Assembly (NCBI GenBank): GCA_023441725.1
Contig: JAEZNV010000056.1
Span: forward strand, 1 to 6,591
Length of the DNA stretch: 6,591 bases
Source of the DNA: Actinomycetes bacterium
GTDB lineage: Bacteria > Actinomycetota > Coriobacteriia > Coriobacteriales > Coriobacteriaceae
Direction: 5' to 3'
Shown here: positions 1 to 6,591 of the stretch, in pieces
Position numbering within the stretch: the first letter of the stretch is position 1
How the letters are laid out: each line of letters opens with the position of its first letter
Position numbers and translations under genes: made by a program
Notes under the pieces: model-generated
What the model saw: the letters and a program-made list of their open reading frames with translations, nothing else
What the model was told of the DNA's origin: nothing
Database searches by the model: none

Positions 1-1
1 C

Positions 2-127
2 TTTGAGTACTGCGGCGGTACGCGTACCGTCGACGTGCACATCCGACGCATCCGCTCCAAGGTGGGCCCGCAGATCGCGGCGCACATCACCACCGTCCGC
101 GGCGTGGGCTATCTGTTTAAGGACTAG
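2..127 (+). CDS. Response regulator, OmpR/PhoB family, C-terminal fragment (5' end outside window)
   Basis: Only the last 41 codons are present, ending in TAG. The visible residues form the end of a winged-helix DNA-binding domain: the recognition-helix segment [14 protein letters not shown] is followed by the wing [11 protein letters not shown], the hallmark of OmpR/PhoB-type response regulators. Such proteins are cytoplasmic transcription factors activated by phosphorylation of an N-terminal receiver domain by a partner sensor kinase. The receiver domain is not in the window, so neither the signal nor the exact subfamily can be named. No histidine kinase follows; the next gene is an HtrA-type protease. 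By family knowledge, HtrA genes often sit beside envelope-stress two-component systems (MprAB-pepD in mycobacteria), so this regulator may control htrA, but that is inference. The family call is secure and the specific identity is unknown. Confidence 0.9.
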   Translation, partial: FEYCGGTRTVDVHIRRIRSKVGPQIAAHITTVRGVGYLFKD

Positions 128-131
128 ATTT

Positions 132-168
132 CCACCACAAAGGGGACAGGCACCTTTGTGGTGGTTTT
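132..168 (+). terminator. Palindrome after the response regulator; probable terminator and possible dispersed repeat
   Basis: A perfect 12-bp inverted repeat (CCACCACAAAGG at 132-143, CCTTTGTGGTGG at 153-164) encloses a 9-base loop and is followed by TTTT at 165-168. It begins 4 bases after the regulator's stop codon, which fits a rho-independent terminator. The T-run is short and the stem is only moderately GC-rich, so efficiency is uncertain. The central GGGGACAGGCACC resembles a motif I recall from REP-like palindromes in many bacterial genomes, so the element may be a dispersed repeat recruited as a terminator. Confidence 0.6.
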
Positions 169-224
169 GCCGCATGTGCGGGCTCCTTTCGGGTTTGCAG
201 AAGAACTTAAGCCTTCCTAAAAGA

Positions 225-255
225 TTGCGTTCTCATATACGTTCGCCCACATATT
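225..255 (+). promoter_or_regulatory. Weak candidate promoter for htrA
   Basis: TTGCGT (225-230) and CATATT (250-255) are separated by 19 bases in the most AT-rich part of the spacer before htrA. Both hexamers are imperfect and the spacing is longer than the preferred 17. Transcription from here would give a leader of about 70 bases containing the hairpin at 283-306. A promoter must exist upstream of htrA unless it is read through from the regulator, but this exact placement is speculative. Confidence 0.2.
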
Positions 256-282
256 GGGGTACAACTCAACGTGAACAATGAT

Positions 283-309
283 GGCCCGCCACATGTTTGG
301 CGGGCCTTT
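283..309 (+). terminator. Terminator-like hairpin in the htrA leader (possible attenuator)
   Basis: GGCCCGCC (283-290) pairs perfectly with GGCGGGCC (299-306) around an 8-base loop, followed by TTTGGTTATTT. The eight-bp stem has no AT pair, and it ends 15 bases before the htrA Shine-Dalgarno sequence, leaving no room for a normal promoter between hairpin and gene. It therefore either ends read-through transcription from upstream or lies inside the htrA leader mRNA, where it could attenuate transcription or influence translation. The interrupted T-tract makes it a mediocre intrinsic terminator. Confidence 0.5.
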
Positions 310-321
310 GGTTATTTGACG

Positions 322-327
322 AAAGGA
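322..327 (+). promoter_or_regulatory. Ribosome binding site deciding the htrA start
   Basis: AAAGGA lies 8 bases before the ATG at 336. This selects that ATG over an in-frame TTG at 297, which falls inside the leader hairpin and has no Shine-Dalgarno sequence at suitable spacing. Confidence 0.8.
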
Positions 328-335
328 TCGCAGCC

Positions 336-1796
336 ATGAGCGAGAACGATTCCCAGCGTCCCCAGGATGCGGGCAACGCTGGCGAGACCCAGCAGCAGCC
401 GCGTGTGCAGGTGGAGTCGACGCCTGCCGGCAGCAACATTCCCTACGTGCAGGCTTACGACACACAGACCGGCCAGCCGCTGGGCGGCCAGCAGGTTGTA
501 AACAAGCACACAGTGGTCAAGACTAAGACCAAAAAGCTGCCGATCTTTATTACGGCGCTCGCCGGCTGTGCCTGCGGCGCCCTGCTGGTCATCGCGCTCA
601 TTATGAGTGGCACGCTCAACATTGGCGGCGGAAAGAATGCCGTGACGGCGGGTGCTTCGGGTTCGTCGACGCAAAAGATTACAATCGACTCCGAGGACAC
701 CACACTTGCCGAGGCCGTTTCTGCCAAGGCCCTGCCCTCCGTCGTTTCCATCACCGCCACTTCGAGCGGCAGCCAGAATGGCTCGCTTTCGCAGTCTGCC
801 GACGAGTCGGATAGCTCGGGCAGCGTTGGCTCGGGCGTGGTGCTCGATACCGAGGGCCATATCCTCACCAACAACCATGTGGTCGATGGCTATGACCAGT
901 ACGTGGTGACCATGGACGACGGCACCACCTATGAGGCCGAGTTCGTGGGCAACGATGCTTCGAGCGACCTGGCCGTCATCAAGCTCAAGGATGCAGACGC
1001 CTCCAAGCTCACGCCGATTGAGATCGGTGATTCCTCCAAGCTCAACGTGGGCGAGTGGGTTATGGCTATCGGTTCGCCGTTTGGCAACGAACAGTCTGTC
1101 TCCACGGGCATCGTCTCGGCGCTCTATCGCTCCACGGCCATGAGCTCTACCAGCGGCAACACCATCTACGCCAACATGATCCAGACCGATGCCGCCATCA
1201 ACCCGGGCAACTCCGGCGGCGCGCTCGTTAACGATAACGGCGAGCTCGTGGGCATCAACTCGCTCATCGAGAGCTACTCGGGCTCCAGCTCGGGCGTGGG
1301 CTTTGCTATTCCCGTTAACTACGCCAAGGACATTGCCGACCAGATCATCGACGGTAAGACGCCGGTGCACCCGTACCTGGGCGCCACGCTCTCGAGCGTC
1401 AATGCGCTTAACGCCCGCACCAACAAGCTGAGTACCGATAGCGGCGCGTATGTGGCGAGCGTTGTCGAGGACGGTCCTGCAGCCAAGGCCGGCATCCAGG
1501 AGGGTGACGTCATCACCAAGCTGGGCGACGATGAGATTACGAGTGCCGATGGCCTGATCATCGCGCTGCGCAGCCACGAGGTGGGCGAGAAGGTCGAGAT
1601 TACGCTCGTGCGCGGCAAGGAAGAGAAAAAGGTCACCGTCGAGCTGGGCTCCGACGAGGAGCTGCAGAACCAGCAGCAGGACGATAGCGCGACCGACACC
1701 GGCAACGGCGGTATTACCGACGAGCAGCTGCGCCAGTATCTGGAGGAGCTGTTGGGCCAGCAGGGCCAGGGCCAAGGCTACGGCCAGGGTTTCTAA
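336..1796 (+). CDS. htrA: HtrA/DegP-family membrane-anchored serine protease with PDZ domain
   Basis: This 486-residue protein is a trypsin-fold protease that degrades or refolds damaged proteins outside the cytoplasmic membrane. Residues 1-65 are hydrophilic and Q/P-rich, with no signal-peptidase site. One membrane helix at about 68-92 anchors the protein, which leaves the rest extracytoplasmic. The protease domain spans about 120-335 and has a complete triad: His181 (ILTNNHVV), Asp211 (SSDLAVIK) and Ser293 (NPGNSGGAL). A Ser-rich loop occupies about 142-163. A single PDZ domain follows at about 347-438, with the typical GPAAKAGIQEGDVI segment. The tail (439-486) is polar and ends in a Q/G repeat (QGQGQGYGQGF). 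One PDZ domain and an N-terminal anchor match Gram-positive and actinobacterial HtrA/PepD rather than the two-PDZ DegP. It appears monocistronic, with its own terminator, downstream of a response regulator that may control it. Family and activity are secure; substrates are unknown. Confidence 0.95.
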   Translation: MSENDSQRPQDAGNAGETQQQPRVQVESTPAGSNIPYVQAYDTQTGQPLGGQQVVNKHTVVKTKTKKLPIFITALAGCACGALLVIALIMSGTLNIGGGKNAVTAGASGSSTQKITIDSEDTTLAEAVSAKALPSVVSITATSSGSQNGSLSQSADESDSSGSVGSGVVLDTEGHILTNNHVVDGYDQYVVTMDDGTTYEAEFVGNDASSDLAVIKLKDADASKLTPIEIGDSSKLNVGEWVMAIGSPFGNEQSVSTGIVSALYRSTAMSSTSGNTIYANMIQTDAAINPGNSGGALVNDNGELVGINSLIESYSGSSSGVGFAIPVNYAKDIADQIIDGKTPVHPYLGATLSSVNALNARTNKLSTDSGAYVASVVEDGPAAKAGIQEGDVITKLGDDEITSADGLIIALRSHEVGEKVEITLVRGKEEKKVTVELGSDEELQNQQQDDSATDTGNGGITDEQLRQYLEELLGQQGQGQGYGQGF

Positions 1797-1822
1797 CGGG
1801 CCGTATTGCACATATCGAAGCT

Positions 1823-1861
1823 AGAGGGGCTGTCCCATCAACGTGGGACAGCCCCTCTTTT
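1823..1861 (+). terminator. Rho-independent terminator of htrA
   Basis: AGAGGGGCTGTCCCA (1823-1837) is perfectly complementary to TGGGACAGCCCCTCT (1844-1858), giving a 15-bp stem with a 6-base loop. TTTT runs through 1858-1861. It starts 27 bases after the htrA stop codon. It is the strongest terminator in the window and should insulate ligA from htrA transcription. The sequence is symmetric and also carries the GGGAC word seen in the palindromes at 132-164 and 1867-1897. Confidence 0.85.
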
Positions 1862-1866
1862 CTCAT

Positions 1867-1897
1867 TGATCCGTTGGGGACGGAGGAAAACGGATCA
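1867..1897. repeat. Palindromic element with GGGGACGG core, possible REP-like repeat
   Basis: TGATCCGTT (1867-1875) and AACGGATCA (1889-1897) form a perfect 9-bp inverted repeat around a 13-base loop, GGGGACGGAGGAA. It lies 8 bases after the htrA terminator. No good T-run follows (TTTAAAG), so it is a poor terminator. The arms and purine-rich loop resemble palindromes I recall from intergenic regions of gut Actinobacteria, which suggests a dispersed repeat. Only one copy is in the window, so repeat status is not shown here. A regulatory role for ligA cannot be excluded. Confidence 0.45.
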
Positions 1898-1980
1898 TTT
1901 AAAGCTGATAAGAGCATGGTTTGATCGTGCTATCCACCTCGGTCTGGCGGCTGCCGATTCGGTGCGGTTCGAAAGGGTTA

Positions 1981-2009
1981 TTCGGCCCCATTGCGACCGG
2001 TGGTACTCT
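1981..2009 (+). promoter_or_regulatory. Candidate ligA promoter with extended -10
   Basis: TGGTACTCT (2001-2009) matches the extended -10 pattern TGnTAnnnT. A weak -35-like TTCGGC lies at 1981-1986, 17 bases upstream of the -10 hexamer. It would start transcription near 2016, giving a leader of about 30 bases ahead of ligA. Because htrA ends in a strong terminator, ligA should have its own promoter in 1898-2030. The overlapping TAGTAT at 2009-2014 is an alternative -10. Confidence 0.3.
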
Positions 2010-2011
2010 AG

Positions 2012-4273
<2,262 letters not shown>

Positions 4274-4292
4274 GGCGTCGATAGCCAAATTG

Positions 4293-4333
4293 AAGATCCG
4301 CCCGGGAAGCATGATGCCTTCCGGGCGGATCTT
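4293..4333. terminator. Bidirectional hairpin between converging ligA and merR-type gene
   Basis: AAGATCCGCCCGG (4293-4305) and CCGGGCGGATCTT (4321-4333) form a perfect 13-bp stem. The 15-base loop can pair further (GCA with TGC). It lies 20 bases after the ligA stop and overlaps the last two bases of the merR-type stop codon (TAA on the minus strand, 4334-4332). Symmetry and position fit a shared terminator for both converging transcripts. Neither side has a clean T-run, so efficiency is uncertain. Confidence 0.7.
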
Positions 4334-5180
4334 ACTTTGCTGGGGAAACCGGCACCGTGATCTGCGTCACATAGGTCGCGGGATCGTCGCTGATGATGTC
4401 ATCGATCAGGGCAATCTCGCGCGATGGACCGGCGGGCGTCAGGTTATGTTCGCGCATATAGCCGAGCAGCTGCTCATAGCGCGGGCCCGCTTGCCCGTGC
4501 GTGCCGCGGAAGCTTATGGTCAGGCAGCGCGCGGCGGGTCGTGTCTCGACGTCGCCCAAGTACTCATCGGTGTCATCGAGCAGCAGAAAGACCTCGTCGT
4601 AGCCGTTAAAGTCGCCGGCTGCGAGACGCTTGGCGCTGATCCCAACGCCCAAGTTGCCCAGAAAGACAAAGGTCTCGTGCTGGCCCTTCTGCAGCTGACG
4701 AATCTGCCACTCCAGCGCATAGGCGTCGGTAGGGTTGACGCGTTCGCGCAACACGGCACAGCGAAGCTCGGGCGCATCGATTGTGCAAATGGTATCGAGC
4801 TCGGTGTTCAAGGCATCGTGCAGCAGCGCAAGCCGGTTATCGATCTTGCGCGACACGCGCTCCAGCTCGCGGCGCTTGCGCTCGATGAGCTCCTGCTGCT
4901 GAGCCAGCTGTCGCTGCATGAGGTCCACATCGCGCGTGGTCACAAACTTGCGGATTTGTGCGAGCGGCAAGTCGAGAACACGCAGGTGGCTGATGGTGTT
5001 GAGGGTGGAGAGCTGCCGAGATCCGTAGTAGCGGTATCCACTCGCCGAATCGATGTGCGCCGGGTTCAGCAATCCCATCTGCTCGTAATGACGTAGCGTC
5101 CCCACGCTCAGGTTAAACAGGCGCGCCACCTCGCCAATGCGGAGCAGGCCCTCGGTATATTCGGTTGGCGAGTCGGTCAT
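4332..5180 (-). CDS. MerR-family transcriptional regulator with GyrI/BmrR-like effector-binding domain
   Basis: This 282-residue cytoplasmic regulator has three parts. Residues 12-55 are the MerR winged helix-turn-helix (LRIGEVARLFNLSVGTLRHY, then GLL and GYRYYG). Residues about 83-120 form a charged, Q/E/R-rich coiled coil used for dimerisation. Residues about 125-278 resemble the GyrI-like drug-binding domain of BmrR, including FRGTHGQAGPRYEQLLGYM and a closing strand YVTQITVPV. In this family, ligand binding lets the dimer untwist a promoter with an overlong 19-bp spacer and activate transcription, often of an efflux pump. It is the second gene after a MATE transporter on the same strand, 56 bases apart, so it probably responds to a substrate of that pump and regulates the pair. 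AAAGGAG 7 bases upstream supports the ATG at 5180. The ligand is unknown. The lack of an N-terminal cysteine-based metal site and the large effector domain argue against a metal sensor. Confidence 0.9.
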   Translation of the reverse strand: MTDSPTEYTEGLLRIGEVARLFNLSVGTLRHYEQMGLLNPAHIDSASGYRYYGSRQLSTLNTISHLRVLDLPLAQIRKFVTTRDVDLMQRQLAQQQELIERKRRELERVSRKIDNRLALLHDALNTELDTICTIDAPELRCAVLRERVNPTDAYALEWQIRQLQKGQHETFVFLGNLGVGISAKRLAAGDFNGYDEVFLLLDDTDEYLGDVETRPAARCLTISFRGTHGQAGPRYEQLLGYMREHNLTPAGPSREIALIDDIISDDPATYVTQITVPVSPAK

Positions 5181-5187
5181 GGGACCG

Positions 5188-5194
5188 CTCCTTT
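5188..5194 (-). promoter_or_regulatory. Ribosome binding site of the MerR-family gene
   Basis: On the minus strand AAAGGAG lies 7 bases before the ATG at 5180. The 56-base gap to the MATE stop codon contains this site and no visible terminator hairpin or convincing promoter, which supports cotranscription with the transporter gene. Confidence 0.8.
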
Positions 5195-5236
5195 CGATAA
5201 AAAGCAGGGGAGGGGAGCCAGACTCGCGTTGCCTCG

Positions 5237-6583
5237 CTACGCCACCAACTTGTCAAAAGCTCCGCGGCGGTTGAGCGCGGTAAACGCGACGACGCAAATG
5301 ACCGCCGACAGAATCGACCCGCACGGCGAGGCGATACCCATGGGAAACAACGTATCGGAATAGGCGTTCGACAGCAGCCAGGCGCCGGGCACGCGAATGA
5401 GCGCCACGGCCAGCACGTTGTGCGCAAAGCCGATGTAGCTCTTGCCATACGCAGCGAAAAAGCCGCTAAAGCAAATGTGGATGCCGGCAAAGATTGCGTC
5501 GAAAATGTAGCTGCGCATATAGCCGGTGCCGGCGGCGACCACTGCGGGGTCCTTGGCAAAAAAGCCGATAAACGCCGGCGCCACCAGCCACATCAGCACC
5601 GTGATCAGGCAGCCATACACTACCGAGATTGTCATGGCATCTTTGAGCACCTGACGTGCACGATCGCCCTTGCCCGCGCCGGCGTTTTGCGCCGTTAGCG
5701 CGCTGACGGTGGCACCCATGGAACTCGGCACAATGAACAAAAAGCTGATCATCTTCTCGACCAGGCCCACGGCAGCGGCATCGACCAGGCCGCGATGGTT
5801 GGCGATGACGGTGATAAACATAAACGCCACCTGGATGCAGCCGTCCTGCACGGCCACGGGCACGCCGATCTTAAGAATGCTGCCGAGCACCTCGGGCTGG
5901 GGACGCAGGTCGCTGCGCTTAACGTGGATGTTCGTACGGCGGCTCTTAAGCCACACGAGTGCGAGCGCAACGCTGGCCGTCTGGGCGGTTACCGTGCCGA
6001 GCGCCGCGCCCACGGGGCCGAGCCCCATGTGGCCGATAAACAGAAAGTCGAGCGTGATGTTAATGATGCACGCGACGCCAATCACGTACATAGGCGAGCG
6101 CGAATCGCCCAGCCCGCGAAAGATGGCCGAAAGAATGTTGTACGCGGCGATAAAGGGAATGCCGATAAAGCAGATGCGCAGGTAGGCGGCGGTGCCTTCG
6201 ACTGCCTCGGCCGGCGTGCCAATGAGCGCCACGATTTGCGGGCATAGTGCAAACAAGATGGCGGCCAGCACCACCGAGACGCCCATAAAGAGTGTGATAG
6301 TGTTGCCTATGGCGGTCTCGGCACGGTCAAACCGGCGCGAACCCACGGCGTGGCCGACGATGACCGTCGTTCCCATGGCCAGGCCCACGAGCGTCACGGT
6401 AATGATATAGAGCGTCTGCGCGCCATTGCCCACGGCGGTGATGCCGGCGGCGCCGCTAAACTGCCCCATCATGTACAGGTCGGCCATGCCGTAGAGCATC
6501 TGCAAAAAGTACGAGAGCATATAGGGCAGGGCAAAGACCGCGATGGTCTTAAGGACATTGCCGCGTGTGAGGTCGTGTTCCAT
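5237..6583 (-). CDS. MATE-family efflux transporter
   Basis: This 448-residue inner-membrane protein belongs to the multidrug and toxic compound extrusion family, which exports cationic drugs or other small molecules in exchange for Na+ or H+. Twelve hydrophobic segments can be placed at about 12-34, 48-78, 93-113, 134-155, 165-185, 191-212, 236-260, 271-298, 313-336, 353-378, 384-405 and 416-436, in two six-helix halves. The opening (LTRGNVLKTIAVFALP, then QMLYGMADLYMMGQFSG) is typical of MATE proteins, as is FRGLGDSRSPM (155-165) after helix 4; FFAAYGKSYIG (375-385) follows helix 10 at the matching place in the second half. Length and both halves are complete. The ATG at 6583 gives the usual short N-terminus before LTRG, but only 8 bases lie beyond it, so the ribosome binding site cannot be checked. 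It is followed by a BmrR-like MerR regulator, suggesting inducible drug or metabolite export. The substrate cannot be read from the sequence. Confidence 0.95.
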   Translation of the reverse strand: MEHDLTRGNVLKTIAVFALPYMLSYFLQMLYGMADLYMMGQFSGAAGITAVGNGAQTLYIITVTLVGLAMGTTVIVGHAVGSRRFDRAETAIGNTITLFMGVSVVLAAILFALCPQIVALIGTPAEAVEGTAAYLRICFIGIPFIAAYNILSAIFRGLGDSRSPMYVIGVACIINITLDFLFIGHMGLGPVGAALGTVTAQTASVALALVWLKSRRTNIHVKRSDLRPQPEVLGSILKIGVPVAVQDGCIQVAFMFITVIANHRGLVDAAAVGLVEKMISFLFIVPSSMGATVSALTAQNAGAGKGDRARQVLKDAMTISVVYGCLITVLMWLVAPAFIGFFAKDPAVVAAGTGYMRSYIFDAIFAGIHICFSGFFAAYGKSYIGFAHNVLAVALIRVPGAWLLSNAYSDTLFPMGIASPCGSILSAVICVVAFTALNRRGAFDKLVA

Positions 6584-6591
6584 GGGCGGGG

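Noticed and set aside
245..300. Two similar words, CCCACATATTGGGG (246-259) and GCCACATGTTTGGC (288-301), as a possible operator repeat
   Set aside because: The second word is part of the hairpin, which explains its sequence. The match is imperfect and too short to claim a direct repeat for a regulator.
297..335. TTG start adding 13 residues to HtrA
   Set aside because: The TTG lies in the leader hairpin with no Shine-Dalgarno sequence at suitable spacing. The ATG at 336 has AAAGGA 8 bases upstream.
312..1811. A 499-codon open frame antisense to all of htrA
   Set aside because: It is the complement of a high-GC coding gene, in which stop codons are rare in the opposing frame. The translation is low-complexity (A/L/V/H/R-rich), has no recognisable domain, and conflicts with a gene that has an intact catalytic triad.
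5795..6247. Plus-strand frames opposite the MATE gene (also 5670-6185)
   Set aside because: They lie entirely within the complement of a clear 12-helix transporter and have charged, H/A/R-rich translations with no recognisable domain.

Overview
The window is a high-GC stretch of ordinary bacterial chromosome. It carries five genes: a truncated one at the left edge, two complete genes on the plus strand, and two complete genes on the minus strand. GC content, actinobacterial-style protein features and the intergenic palindromes suggest a gut member of the Coriobacteriia, most likely Collinsella or a close relative. That assignment rests on recognition, not on a search.

Left part (1-1861): the last 41 codons of an OmpR/PhoB-family response regulator end at 127, followed by a strong palindrome with a short T-run. 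A 208-base spacer then leads to a membrane-anchored HtrA/DegP-type serine protease (336-1796) with a complete catalytic triad and one PDZ domain. The spacer holds a second terminator-like hairpin (283-309) only 12 bases before the htrA ribosome binding site, so htrA may have a structured or attenuated leader. A near-perfect 15-bp-stem terminator ends htrA. The order response regulator then htrA suggests envelope-stress control, but the sensor kinase is not in view.

Middle part (1862-4333): a second palindrome, a possible promoter and a strong Shine-Dalgarno sequence precede ligA, the essential NAD-dependent DNA ligase (742 aa). All its domains are present: Ia, adenylation, OB, zinc finger, HhH and BRCT. 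A GC-rich hairpin between ligA and the converging merR-type gene probably serves as terminator for both.

Right part (4332-6583, minus strand): a MATE-family multidrug/cation antiporter is followed 56 bases later by a MerR-family regulator with a GyrI/BmrR-like effector domain. They look like one operon in which a ligand-sensing activator controls its own efflux pump. The promoter and any MerR operator lie to the right, outside the window.

I see no CRISPR array, tRNA, rRNA, insertion sequence, phage gene or clearly new system. The most interesting non-coding signals are the intergenic palindromes with a GGGGAC core, which may belong to a dispersed repeat family, and the hairpin in the htrA leader.
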